Positions 34,661 to 43,573 of a stretch of 64,000 bases of DNA are shown here, in pieces (within the stretch, counting starts at the first letter, position 1; every line of letters starts with the position of its first letter). Source of the DNA: Gillisella vitis (GTDB lineage: Bacteria; Pseudomonadota; Alphaproteobacteria; Rhizobiales; Rhizobiaceae); NCBI RefSeq assembly GCF_014204625.1, contig NZ_JACHLU010000010.1, forward strand, positions 62,001 to 126,000. The letters are read 5' to 3'. A model generated the notes under the pieces. It worked only from the letters and a program-made list of their open reading frames with translations, was not told the origin of the DNA and did no database searches. Both the position numbers and the translations under genes were made by a program.

Positions 34661-36076
34661 CTATATCGAGAACCACCAGGTTGCCAGCCCGAGAAACGAA
34701 AAGAAGCCGGTAATATCGGTGACGGTGGTGACAAAAACTGCCGAGGACACGGCTGGATCGGCACCAATCTTGTCCAGCAACAGCGGAATGAGAATGCCCG
34801 CCACGGCCGCCGCCAACATGTTGATCAGCATGGCCGACGCAATAATACCGCCAATATTGACATCATGGAACCAAAAACCGGCAATAACCCCGATGAGAAG
34901 ACCAAAAACAAGACCATTGACCAATCCCACACCGGCTTCACGGCGCACAACCCGCCAGGCATTGTGAATATCGAGATTGCGGGTTGCCAGCGCACGCACG
35001 GTCACGGTCATGGTCTGCGACCCGGCATTGCCGCCCATGCCGGCCACAATTGGCATCAGCACAGCCAGCGCCACGATCTGCTGAATGGTGGCCTCGAACA
35101 GGGAAATCACCGAGGCTGCCAGAAAGGCCGTCAGCAGATTGACCAAAAGCCACGGCACACGGGAGCGTGAGGTTTCAGGAATGCTGTCTGACAGTTCTTC
35201 GTCGCCCACGCCGCCGAGGCGCATCAGGTCTTCCTCTGCCTCTTCCTGAATCACGTCCACCACGTCATCGATGGTCAAAACACCTACCAGACGCCCGCTC
35301 TCGTCCACAACGGCGGCGGACAGAAGGTCGTATTGCTCAAACACCTGCGCCGCCTCTTCCTGGTCCATTTCGGCCGGAATCGGATGGTTGGTGTCGCGCA
35401 TGATGGCTTCAATTTTTTCCAGACGCTTGGTGCGCAGGATGCGGTCCAGATTGACCACGCCCATCAGCTTGAATGTCGGATCAATCACAAAGATCTGGGT
35501 GAAATTCTCCGGCAATTCCTCTTCGTCGCGCATATAATCGATGGTTTGGCCCACCGTCCAGAAAGGTGGCACGGCGACAAACTCGGTCTGCATACGACGA
35601 CCGGCCGAGCTTTCCGGGTAATCCAGCGCCCGGCGCAATCTGACCCGCTCCGTGAAGGGCAATTGCGCCAGAATCTCATCTCGATCTTCCTGATCAAGAT
35701 CTTCCAGAATGTAGACCGCGTCGTCTGAATCGATCTCACCAATACCCGCCGCAATCTGCTCGTTGGGCATCTGATCGACGATCTGCATACGGATGGATTC
35801 ATCCACCTCGGTCAGCGCGGTCATGTCGAAATCATCACCCAGCAGGGTAATCATAGGCAGGCGCTGATCCGGATGGATGGCTTCAATCAGATGACCAAGC
35901 TCGGATTCATGCAGCTTGGCCACATGTTCGCGCAAAAACAGCACATCCCGATCCGCAATGGCGGCACCCACAAGCGCCAGAAAGTCACTGCGGATCGAGC
36001 CATCCTCATCATAAATATCGGCCGTCTCGCCACCACGAGACTGTCCGGGCCGCACCTGCTCATCAATGTCGGTCAT
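34661..36076 (-). CDS. mgtE: Magnesium transporter MgtE
   Basis: A 471-residue Mg2+ channel. An acidic N-terminal superhelical domain (about 40-150), two CBS domains (about 150-275, VGVLTIDDVVDVIQEEAEEDL) and five C-terminal hydrophobic segments are visible. The pore signature is VLMPIVAGMGGNAGSQTMTV. The CBS and N domains normally close the pore when intracellular Mg2+ is high. It stands alone, 61 bases from cobD. Confidence 0.94.
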   Translation of the reverse strand: MTDIDEQVRPGQSRGGETADIYDEDGSIRSDFLALVGAAIADRDVLFLREHVAKLHESELGHLIEAIHPDQRLPMITLLGDDFDMTALTEVDESIRMQIVDQMPNEQIAAGIGEIDSDDAVYILEDLDQEDRDEILAQLPFTERVRLRRALDYPESSAGRRMQTEFVAVPPFWTVGQTIDYMRDEEELPENFTQIFVIDPTFKLMGVVNLDRILRTKRLEKIEAIMRDTNHPIPAEMDQEEAAQVFEQYDLLSAAVVDESGRLVGVLTIDDVVDVIQEEAEEDLMRLGGVGDEELSDSIPETSRSRVPWLLVNLLTAFLAASVISLFEATIQQIVALAVLMPIVAGMGGNAGSQTMTVTVRALATRNLDIHNAWRVVRREAGVGLVNGLVFGLLIGVIAGFWFHDVNIGGIIASAMLINMLAAAVAGILIPLLLDKIGADPAVSSAVFVTTVTDITGFFSFLGLATWWFSI

Positions 36077-36137
36077 GGCTTGGCTCCCGGTTTGCCAGAA
36101 TCGGAGAAAGAGTGACCCTTACACCCATATCCAAAAC

Positions 36138-37124
36138 TCATTGACATAAAATGGCAAAACCAGAAAAAACCATAAAAACGCAGATCAGCCCAAGCAGCCA
36201 GGCCCGGTCGATCAGCGCAAGTCCGACCACAATATCGCTGGCACCAATGGCACGGCGGCCCGCCGCATTCATCATCGGCTCGCTCACCTTTTGACCAGCA
36301 TAAACCCGTGGTCCTGCCAGCGCCACATCCAAAGCGCCCGCCGCCGCTGCTTCCGGCCAGCCGGAATTGGGCGAGCGGTGCAAATCATGGTCGCGCATCA
36401 TCACTGAAAAACAGCGCCGGGCCGCAACACAACCGCCGCAGACCCATGCGCCGCCCACAATCAGCAGGCCCGACAGCCGCGCGGCTGGCCAATTGGCCAG
36501 ATCATCCAGCCGGGCCGCAGCCCAGCCGAAATGCAGATAGGTTTCGGATTTATGGCCAATCATTGAGTCAGCCGTATTCAGCATTTTATAGGCAAGCAGA
36601 CCCGGCAGACCCAAAACCGCATACCAGAAGGCGGGCGCCACCACGCCATCGGCAAAATTTTCCGACAGGCTTTCCAGTGCGGCCCGTGTAACACCCGCTT
36701 CATTCAAGGTGGTCGGGTCGCGGCCTACAATCATCGCAACGGCTTTGCGTCCACCCGCAAGCCCTTCCATCCGCAAGCCCGTGGCCACAGCGCGCACATG
36801 GTCGAGCAGGCTTTTCTGCGCCAGAAACACCGCAGTCACCACCACTTCAAGCGCAAAGCCAAAAGGTCCAAGCGCAACGAAGACGTGATGCAACACGGCA
36901 CCAGCACAGGCACTGATGAGCAACAGCGCAGAGATGGAGATGGCGCCCAACACCCGCCGCAATCCATCGGCCAAAAACGGCCGGTTCAGCAGCCGGTCAA
37001 AAAAGGAAATGCCCGTGCCAAACACCACAACCGGATGCGGCAGGCGCGACCACAGCCATGACGGATCGCCCACCAGCCGATCCAGCAGCAGCGCCAGCAA
37101 CAGAAGGAGCAAATGGCTTTCCAT
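36138..37124 (-). CDS. cobD: Adenosylcobinamide-phosphate synthase CobD (CbiB)
   Basis: Membrane enzyme of 328 residues that attaches the aminopropanol (or its phosphate) arm to adenosylcobyric acid. The N-terminal LLLLLALLLDRLVGDPSWLW and PHPVVVFG are family marks, as are ALESLSENFADGVVAPAFWY and KMLNTADSMIGHKSETYLHFGW. Three alternative starts lie within 6 bases (GTG 37130, TTG 37127, ATG 37124); I chose ATG. It is the last gene of the cobA-cobB-cobC-cobD operon. Confidence 0.92.
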   Translation of the reverse strand: MESHLLLLLLALLLDRLVGDPSWLWSRLPHPVVVFGTGISFFDRLLNRPFLADGLRRVLGAISISALLLISACAGAVLHHVFVALGPFGFALEVVVTAVFLAQKSLLDHVRAVATGLRMEGLAGGRKAVAMIVGRDPTTLNEAGVTRAALESLSENFADGVVAPAFWYAVLGLPGLLAYKMLNTADSMIGHKSETYLHFGWAAARLDDLANWPAARLSGLLIVGGAWVCGGCVAARRCFSVMMRDHDLHRSPNSGWPEAAAAGALDVALAGPRVYAGQKVSEPMMNAAGRRAIGASDIVVGLALIDRAWLLGLICVFMVFSGFAILCQ

Positions 37125-37136
37125 CAACACAAAGCC

Positions 37137-38150
37137 TCACCGCTCAATATGCAAAAATGACTGCAAAGAACGCGCCAACCGCTGATCACCGCCCTGATCT
37201 GCCGTGAGGCCAATGCGAATCCAGCTTGGCGCGTAATCGAAAATCCGGGTGAGGATATGGTCGCGGCACAGATGCTCATGCAACGCCTGCGCATCCTCAA
37301 TCTCCACCAGAGAAAACAGCGGTGTGCCGCCCCTCAGCGTGAGACCAGCCTTTTGCAAAACGCCATCAAGTGCGGTTTTGCGCGCCGCAATCTGCTGCCG
37401 GATTGAGACGCTATCGCCGCGCAAAAGTGCAGACGCCAGCGCAAGTGCCGGACCGGAGACAGCCCATGGACCAAGTCCGTCTGCAAACTGGTTGAGGATG
37501 GCGTTGTTGGCCATGACAAAGCCTAGCCGCACACCAGCCATGCCGAAGAATTTTCCAAAAGACCGGAAGATGACGAGATTATCGTGCTGCTCAAGTCTGG
37601 ATGCCAAAGACAGTTCAGGCTGACAATCGCCAAAGGCTTCATCCACCACCAGCACCCCGCCCCAGCTTTGCATCCGCGCTGCAACGCCCTGCAAAACATC
37701 GGGTGCAAAGCATTGCCCGGTCGGGTTATTCGGATTGACCACCACCACAAGCCCGTGTTCGGCACCAATGTCAGCCAGATCACGGAGGCAATCCACCGGC
37801 AGCCCGGCAAGAGCCAGACTGCGGGCATATTCTCCGTAGGTTGGTGACAGGATGGCGGCTCTTTTGCCGCTCTCAATCAGCCTTGGCAAAAGCTGGATTG
37901 CCGATTGCGTTCCCGGAACCAGTAAGGGCAAAACAGCACCACTGCCGTAAAAATCCCGCGCAGCAAGGCGGGCATCGTCCTCACGCTCACGATCAGGCAG
38001 GCGGTGCCAGAGACGTGGCTCAACCGGCGGCAGTGCGGGTGGGCAAGGGTTGATGCCGGTGGATAGGTCCAGCCAGTCTTGCACCTGCCCACCAAAACGG
38101 GCAGCGGCGGCGGCCAGACCACCACCATGCGCAATCGGTCCCAGCGTCAT
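37137..38150 (-). CDS. cobC: Threonine-phosphate decarboxylase CobC (CobD in Salmonella terms)
   Basis: PLP-dependent enzyme of 337 residues, class I/II aminotransferase fold, that makes (R)-1-amino-2-propanol O-phosphate for the nucleotide loop. Marks are LDLSTGINPCPPALPP, a tyrosine pair region ILSPTYGEYARSLA, VVVNPNNPTGQ, VLVVDEAFGDC and the PLP Lys in RSFGKFFGMAGVRLGF. It overlaps cobB by 4 bases and precedes cobD by 6-12 bases, so the two arm-attachment enzymes are neighbours. Confidence 0.93.
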   Translation of the reverse strand: MTLGPIAHGGGLAAAAARFGGQVQDWLDLSTGINPCPPALPPVEPRLWHRLPDREREDDARLAARDFYGSGAVLPLLVPGTQSAIQLLPRLIESGKRAAILSPTYGEYARSLALAGLPVDCLRDLADIGAEHGLVVVVNPNNPTGQCFAPDVLQGVAARMQSWGGVLVVDEAFGDCQPELSLASRLEQHDNLVIFRSFGKFFGMAGVRLGFVMANNAILNQFADGLGPWAVSGPALALASALLRGDSVSIRQQIAARKTALDGVLQKAGLTLRGGTPLFSLVEIEDAQALHEHLCRDHILTRIFDYAPSWIRIGLTADQGGDQRLARSLQSFLHIER

Positions 38151-39454
38151 GCGCGCTCACCCATCACGTCGATGATATGCATGTAAGAGCCAGCCACGGT
38201 TCCTCGCCGAAGACCAACGCCCCCCAGATTCTCACCCAAAGCATCCTGCGCTTCAAACAGGCGTTCGGCACCGCCTTCAAACACGGCCGTCGAATAATGA
38301 AACTCATGCCCGGTCATTGCCTGTGCAAAAAAATCACGCCCAATTGGCATAAGCCGCCGATAGCCAAGATGGCGCTTGCGCACGGCAAAACTGGTTTTTA
38401 GCGGCAGCAGGCCCACCATGGCGTGATCGGTGCCCTGGGCATCGGTCAGACAATCACCAAGCGCCATATAGCCACCGCATTCGCCATAGATTTTCACAGC
38501 CCTCTCTGCCGCGCCCACCATTGCTGCGCGAAAATGTGTGGCATTGGCAAGGATCCCGGCGTGCAGCTCGGGATAGCCGCCCGGCAGATAAATTGCGTCG
38601 GCATAGACATCTGGTGCTTCATTGGCCAGCGGCGAGAAAAATGAAATCTCGGCCCCCCGCCTGCGCCAGCCGAGCAACATATGATCGTAGCAAAATGCAA
38701 AGGCCCTGTCTCTGGCAACGGCGATACGCCCCCCAAGGGGTGGCAGCCGGACAATATTGGCATCCGATTGCCGATCCGGGCTGCGCGACATGGCCCGGAC
38801 AATGGCATCAAGGTCGCATCCCTTGGCAACGGCTGCGGCAGCACGGTCGATAAAGCCATCCAGATCAGCGTTTTCTGCGGCCTGCACCAGACCCAGATGG
38901 CGTTCGGGCAATGTCAATGCAGCATCGGTGCGGATCACACCCAGCACCGGCATTCGCACAGCGTCGAGCGCCTGACGCAACATGGCCTCGTGCCGGTCAC
39001 TGCCGACACGATTGAGAATGGTGCCAACCACCAGCACGCCGGGGCGAAAATCGGCAAAGCCCTTCACAAGCGCTGCAATGGAATGGGAGGTTCTTGCACA
39101 ATCCACCACCAGCACCACGGAGAGACCCAGCATGGCGGCCAGATCGGCAGCGGAGCCAGTGCCATCGGCTGCGCCATCAAACAGGCCCATCATCGCTTCA
39201 ATCACCAGCTTGCGCCCGCCGCTACGATGCAAGGCGGCATTGGCAAGGATCAACTCTGGCCGCATGGCCCATGGGTCAAAATTCAGGCAGGTCTCGCCGC
39301 TCGCAGCGGCATGAAAGGCCGGGTCGATATAATCCGGCCCGGCCTTGCCGGGTGCAAGCGCATGGCCCGCCTGTTTCAAGGCCCGCAAAAGCCCAAGCGT
39401 GATGGTGGTTTTGCCAGAGCCAGACGCTGGAGCGGCAATGAGAAGCCCACTCAT
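38147..39454 (-). CDS. cobB: Cobyrinate/hydrogenobyrinate a,c-diamide synthase CobB (CbiA)
   Basis: Glutamine- and ATP-dependent amidase of 435 residues acting on the a and c carboxylates. The P-loop is APASGSGKTT (8-17). The class I glutaminase domain has its nucleophile in GECGGYMALG and a His in MTGHEFHYSTAV. If cobalt is inserted early here, as CbiX suggests, the natural substrate is cobyrinate rather than hydrogenobyrinate. It overlaps cobA and cobC by 4 bases each. Confidence 0.94.
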   Translation of the reverse strand: MSGLLIAAPASGSGKTTITLGLLRALKQAGHALAPGKAGPDYIDPAFHAAASGETCLNFDPWAMRPELILANAALHRSGGRKLVIEAMMGLFDGAADGTGSAADLAAMLGLSVVLVVDCARTSHSIAALVKGFADFRPGVLVVGTILNRVGSDRHEAMLRQALDAVRMPVLGVIRTDAALTLPERHLGLVQAAENADLDGFIDRAAAAVAKGCDLDAIVRAMSRSPDRQSDANIVRLPPLGGRIAVARDRAFAFCYDHMLLGWRRRGAEISFFSPLANEAPDVYADAIYLPGGYPELHAGILANATHFRAAMVGAAERAVKIYGECGGYMALGDCLTDAQGTDHAMVGLLPLKTSFAVRKRHLGYRRLMPIGRDFFAQAMTGHEFHYSTAVFEGGAERLFEAQDALGENLGGVGLRRGTVAGSYMHIIDVMGERA

Positions 39455-40293
39455 GCAGAATCTCCCGTCATGCGATTTGCAAATGGATCGGCCTTCAACA
39501 CCCGGCCCGACAGCGCCCCCAACCAGTCCAGCGAGGCCCGCAACCGCACCACCTGCCCGATCACCACAATGGCTGGCGGCTCAATGCCTTGTTCATGCAT
39601 GGCAGATTCTGCCTCTGCCAATGTGGTCTCCAGCACCCGCTGTTTGCTGGTGGAGGCATCACAGACGAAGGCCAAAGGCTCATCGCCACGGCGGCCAGCC
39701 GCCATCAATTGCTGGCTGATATGGCCAATGTGTTTCATGGCCATATACATCACAATCACCGGCGAGCCTTTGGCAATTGCCTTCCAATCGATCTGATCCG
39801 GCACTGAGCCGGATGAATCATGGCCGGTCAGAAATGTTACCGCATGATTGACCTCCCGGTGCGTCACCGGAATGCCCGCATAGGCCAACCCACCAACACC
39901 TGCCGTAACACCGGGCACAATGCGAAAGGGGACTCCATGCTCAATCAGCATCAAGGCTTCCTCTCCGCCACGGCCAAACACGAAAGGGTCGCCGCCTTTC
40001 AGCCGCAGCACTCTTTTGCCGTCCTTGGCCAGCTCCACCAGACGCAGCGAAATATCGCGCTGTCTGGCTGAAGGCTTGCCGCCGCGCTTGCCAGCATATT
40101 CAACCGTTGCATCTTGGCGGGCAAAGGCAAGGCACGCGCTATCGACCAGAGCATCATGCACAATCACATCCGCCTGACGCAATGCATGAACGGCAAGCAG
40201 CGTCAAAAGACCGGGATCACCCGGCCCCGCCCCGGCCAGCCACACATGCCCCGGCGAAAGCGCTGGCAATTGCTTGAAAATATCGTCCATCAT
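39451..40293 (-). CDS. cobA: Uroporphyrinogen-III C-methyltransferase CobA
   Basis: SAM-dependent enzyme of 280 residues that methylates C2 and C7 of uroporphyrinogen III to give precorrin-2, the entry to the corrin pathway. Marks are VWLAGAGPGDPGLLTLLAV near residue 18, RLKGGDPFVFGRGGEEA and VVPGVTAGVGGLAYAGIPVTHR. It is a stand-alone SUMT, without the oxidase/chelatase domains of CysG. It is the first gene of cobA-cobB-cobC-cobD and divergent from cbiD across 84 bases. Confidence 0.95.
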   Translation of the reverse strand: MMDDIFKQLPALSPGHVWLAGAGPGDPGLLTLLAVHALRQADVIVHDALVDSACLAFARQDATVEYAGKRGGKPSARQRDISLRLVELAKDGKRVLRLKGGDPFVFGRGGEEALMLIEHGVPFRIVPGVTAGVGGLAYAGIPVTHREVNHAVTFLTGHDSSGSVPDQIDWKAIAKGSPVIVMYMAMKHIGHISQQLMAAGRRGDEPLAFVCDASTSKQRVLETTLAEAESAMHEQGIEPPAIVVIGQVVRLRASLDWLGALSGRVLKADPFANRMTGDSA

Positions 40294-40377
40294 GGTTCAA
40301 GCTCTATGCTTCAACGCCCAAAAATGCAATCGCGGCAAACACCTTCCCCCGGCGTGAATGCTTGATTATAAAGAGCT

Positions 40378-41505
40378 ATGACCGATCCCGCACCGCCCCA
40401 TCAAAAGCCGGAGAAACCCGCCCTGCGCAAGCCGCAAGGGCCGCTTCGCACCGGCTGGACCACAGGGGCCTGTGCCACGGCCGCCACCAAGGCCGCCCTC
40501 ACCGCATTGTTCAGCGGCACCTTTCCCGATCCTGTCAGTATCCGGCTGCCCGGCGGGCAAGAGCCAGCCTTTGCCTTGGCGCGCGAAGACCATGGCGATG
40601 GCTGGGCCATGGCAGGCATTGTCAAAGATGCCGGTGATGATCCTGATGTAACCCATGGCGCGACGGTGATCTCCACCGTGCGCCTGCTGCCCGCAGGCTG
40701 TGGCATCCGCTTTGTTGCGGGCGATGGCGTTGGCACCGTGACCAAACCCGGCCTGCCTCTGGCCATTGGCGAGGCTGCCATCAACCCCGTGCCCAGAGCC
40801 ATGATGGTGGCCGAGGTTGAGGCGCTGACAGCCGTTCACGCGGTGCCCGCAGATGTTGAAATCACCATTTCCATTCCCGGTGGGGATGAGATAGCCCTGA
40901 AAACATGGAACCCACGGCTCGGTATCATCGGCGGCCTCTCCATACTGGGCACCACCGGCGTTGTACATCCGTTTTCATGCGCGGCATGGATTCACTCCAT
41001 CCATCGCGGCATTGATGTGGCGCGGGCCATGGGCATAACCCATGTGCTGGGCGCCACCGGCTCTACCTCTGAAAAAACAGCCCGTGAGCTTTATGGATTG
41101 CCCGATCAGGCCCTGCTGGACATGGGCGATTTTGCCGGCGGATTGTTGAAATATCTACGTCAACATCCGGTGCCCCGCCTGACAATTGCGGGCGGCTTTG
41201 CCAAAATGAGCAAGCTGGCGCAAGGTGCGCTGGATCTGCACTCATCACGAAGTCAGATAGATAATTTATTCATGGAATCAATGTTTTGTGATGATATTTT
41301 AAATCAAAATATTATAAACAGGATTCAAAATGCAAACACCGCTCTTGAAATCCTTGAAATATCACAGGAAATTGGCTTTCATCTTGCCCAGCCCATTGCT
41401 GATCTGGCCTTGAAAACGGCAGTAAAGACCTTGCAAGGGGCCGATGTGGCGGTCGACATTATCATCACCGATCGAAAGGGCGAAATTCTTGCCCGAGCAA
41501 GCTGA
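40378..41505 (+). CDS. cbiD: Cobalt-precorrin-5B C1-methyltransferase CbiD
   Basis: Enzyme of 375 residues that methylates C1 after loss of the two-carbon fragment in the early-cobalt pathway; the aerobic pathway uses the unrelated CobF here. Marks are LRTGWTTGACATAATKAAL near residue 22, AINPVPRAMM, ISIPGGDEIALKTWNPRLGIIGGLSILGTTG and IAGGFAKMSKLAQGALDLHSSRS. A short AT-rich run (about 41265-41330, e.g. aaatcaaaatattataaac) contrasts with the GC-rich body, but the frame stays open to the normal C-terminus. The remains of cobK follow with overlap. Confidence 0.94.
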   Translation: MTDPAPPHQKPEKPALRKPQGPLRTGWTTGACATAATKAALTALFSGTFPDPVSIRLPGGQEPAFALAREDHGDGWAMAGIVKDAGDDPDVTHGATVISTVRLLPAGCGIRFVAGDGVGTVTKPGLPLAIGEAAINPVPRAMMVAEVEALTAVHAVPADVEITISIPGGDEIALKTWNPRLGIIGGLSILGTTGVVHPFSCAAWIHSIHRGIDVARAMGITHVLGATGSTSEKTARELYGLPDQALLDMGDFAGGLLKYLRQHPVPRLTIAGGFAKMSKLAQGALDLHSSRSQIDNLFMESMFCDDILNQNIINRIQNANTALEILEISQEIGFHLAQPIADLALKTAVKTLQGADVAVDIIITDRKGEILARAS

Positions 41506-41631
41506 CAGAATCCTTATTCTTGGCGGCACAGCGCAGGCCGCTAAAGCCTGTCAGAAAACAGGAACGAGCTGGGGTTGCCGGTGGTTATGATCGGACGCAA
41601 ACCATCCGAAACGGGAGATCCAAAGATATAA
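41489..41631 (+). pseudogene. cobK: cobK/cbiJ (precorrin-6A reductase) with central deletion
   Basis: Overlapping the end of cbiD in another frame, a TTG at 41489 begins LPEQADRILILGGTAQAA, the NAD(P)-binding N-terminus of CobK. After 41542 similarity stops. At 41566, in a different frame, comes ELGLPVVMIGRKPS through a TAA at 41629-41631, the expected CobK C-terminus. About 200 middle codons of a ~250-residue enzyme are missing. The junction (about 41541-41565, ctaaagcctgtcagaaaaca) resembles the ends of dispersed repeats elsewhere in the window. No functional reductase can be made from this locus. Confidence 0.8.
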
Positions 41632-41642
41632 TCACACCACAA

Positions 41643-42200
41643 TCACAGCGGTAAAACCCGCTTGAGATTGATGACGGGGGCTTTGTGGCCGATGGTTCGC
41701 TTCAACTGTGTGTGTACGACTTTGCCGGATACCGGCCAATATTCCAGCTTGCAGCCCAAGGGGCCACCGAATTTCTGTTCGGTTACGGTAATGCGCTTTT
41801 CGGCGAGAAACTTCAAAGCGAAAATGGCATTTTTCTCGCCAACATTATAATAAGAATTACAAGGACTTGCCCCACCAAAAAGCTTGGCCTCCAGACGATG
41901 GAGCTTCGCGCCTCTCGATAACAACTCATCGATAAGCACATTCATCAGATAGAAGCCGTAACGGGAAGGATCACCGACCACAGGCACCCGCGACGTGGTT
42001 GGTCCCGGCAAAACGAAATGATTCATGCCGCCAATGCCGAGCTGCGGATCACGAATACAGGCCGCAACACAGGAACCAAGCACCGTGGTGATCACCACAT
42101 CAGGATCATCAGCCACCGCATATTCGCCCTGAGAAATAGACACGCGCTGTAACGCCCGCCCTTCCCTCGTGCCAACATCGGTATCCCAGTTCAAAGCCAT
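41643..42200 (-). CDS. cheD: Chemoreceptor glutamine deamidase CheD
   Basis: Cytoplasmic enzyme of 185 residues that deamidates specific glutamines of chemoreceptors and can interact with CheC-type phosphatases. The catalytic set of the family is present: Thr38, Cys44 (LGSCVAACIRDP) and His61 (GGMNHFVLPG), with the Cys-His spacing of 17 known from Thermotoga CheD. In rhizobia cheD normally lies in the che operon; here no other chemotaxis gene is in the window. It converges on the cobK remnant, 11 bases away. Confidence 0.92.
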   Translation of the reverse strand: MALNWDTDVGTREGRALQRVSISQGEYAVADDPDVVITTVLGSCVAACIRDPQLGIGGMNHFVLPGPTTSRVPVVGDPSRYGFYLMNVLIDELLSRGAKLHRLEAKLFGGASPCNSYYNVGEKNAIFALKFLAEKRITVTEQKFGGPLGCKLEYWPVSGKVVHTQLKRTIGHKAPVINLKRVLPL

Positions 42201-42357
42201 ATCGATTTGCGTCCCATCGGCGGTAAATTTAAGCCTACCACATCATTTGTAAGAATAATACAATAATTGCATATACAAAATTTGTTCACGATTGATTCGC
42301 GTTCAATCTGTAAAAGCGATTCACCCATAAATACAAAAGGACAAATGCCGCACACCT

Positions 42358-42465
42358 ACAGCATGTCGCGTTTTATTGCCCTCAATAAAACGATAACGTA
42401 CATGCGAAAAAGAAAGAACTAAAGCCTGTCGCAGTGAATCCTATTCACTGCGACAGGCTTTAGTA
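42358..42465. repeat. Mosaic intergenic repeat, copy 3
   Basis: This is a near-identical copy of 5605-5715: agcatgtcgcgttttattgc, then the CGTTTTATTG/CAATAAAACG pair. It ends in a perfect 19-base stem, AAAGCCTGTCGCAGTGAAT (42421-42439) with its complement at 42443-42461. It lies about 780 bases from the cobK scar, which carries a similar ctaaagcctgtcag. The remaining parts of the 42201-42563 gap are AT-rich and show no gene. Confidence 0.82.
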
Positions 42466-42563
42466 TGAGTGCACGGCAATTCATAGGGTGCGGTCAATAA
42501 CGCCCATGAATTGTTATGTCAATGGTTTACACTGAAACAAACCATGGTTATCCACAACCTTAA

Positions 42564-43523
42564 TTATATTTCCTTTACAGATACAATCGTGTCGTGGATC
42601 AGCCTGAGCACGGCATCAGCATCAATCTCCACGCACGCATTCTGGCTGGGCAGATTGTCCCAGTCGCTGGGACCAAAGCCCATATGATCCGGTTTTTGAA
42701 TGGTCTGGCCATCGGCAAGCCCACCACAAATCACGCGCATGGCACCGCTGCGGGTTTTGAACAGCTCCGGTGCCACAACATAGGCGCAGGCGCAAGCGTC
42801 ATGCACCACCATGCCATCGGGCACACGGCTCTCATAAAACTTGATGTAAAACTGTGACAGATCAAACAACAGCTCCGCCCGCTTTCCGGCGGCATCCCGA
42901 ATATCGGCCAATTGCTGCCGGGTCATTACGGTTTTGGTGGTGACATCCAGCCCCACCACCACAACCGGCCAGAGGGCGGTGAACACAATGTCTGCCGCTT
43001 CCGGGTCGCCATGAATATTGGCCTCGGCAGCGGGCGTGACATTGCCATTCACATCAAAGGCACCGCCCATGATGACCACGTCCTTGACCAGAGAAACAAT
43101 CTCCGGGTCTTCCTTCAGGGCATTGGCAAGGTTGGTCATTCGGCCAACCGCCACCAGCGTTACCTCGCCGGGATGGGCGCGAATGGTATCGACAATAAAC
43201 CTGTGCGCCGGGCGCGGGTCGAGCGGCACATCCACCACATCCGGCACGCCAATATTGCCCAGACCATCATCACCGTGAATGAATTTGGGTGGTTCGTGGC
43301 TGACGCGATGGGGAATGAAGGTTTCGCCAGCGCCGCGCGCCACAGGGGCTGCAATGTTCCACTCCCGCTTCAGATACAGCGCATTGCGGGTGGTGGTTTC
43401 AATCGTTGCATTGCCAAACACCGTGGTAATGCCCAAAAGATCAATCTCTGAATGATGATGCAGGAAAAGCAGTGCCATGGCATCATCAACGCCGGGGTCT
43501 GTGTCAAAAATAACCTTGTGCAT
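42564..43523 (-). CDS. Nucleoside hydrolase (IunH/RihABC family)
   Basis: Enzyme of 319 residues that hydrolyses the N-glycosidic bond of ribonucleosides. The Ca2+-binding Asp cluster DTDPGVDDAMALL is at residues 7-19. Other marks are FIHGDDGLGN, VAVGRMTNLANAL, GNVTPAAEANIHGDPEAADIVF and the active-site His in VVHDACACAYVV. It lies on the same strand as the cobM operon, 51 bases downstream of the usual cobM start region, but has no role in corrin synthesis. It could use nucleosides taken up by the transporter at 11918-16592; this is inference. Confidence 0.92.
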   Translation of the reverse strand: MHKVIFDTDPGVDDAMALLFLHHHSEIDLLGITTVFGNATIETTTRNALYLKREWNIAAPVARGAGETFIPHRVSHEPPKFIHGDDGLGNIGVPDVVDVPLDPRPAHRFIVDTIRAHPGEVTLVAVGRMTNLANALKEDPEIVSLVKDVVIMGGAFDVNGNVTPAAEANIHGDPEAADIVFTALWPVVVVGLDVTTKTVMTRQQLADIRDAAGKRAELLFDLSQFYIKFYESRVPDGMVVHDACACAYVVAPELFKTRSGAMRVICGGLADGQTIQKPDHMGFGPSDWDNLPSQNACVEIDADAVLRLIHDTIVSVKEI

Positions 43524-43573
43524 GGCTCAATCCTTCATCTCTTTATGGCCCAACGATAGCATGGATACCGCGC

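Noticed and set aside
38681-39796. A 371-codon plus-strand open frame
   Set aside because: It is antisense to cobB and cobA, both with intact motifs and 4-base overlaps.
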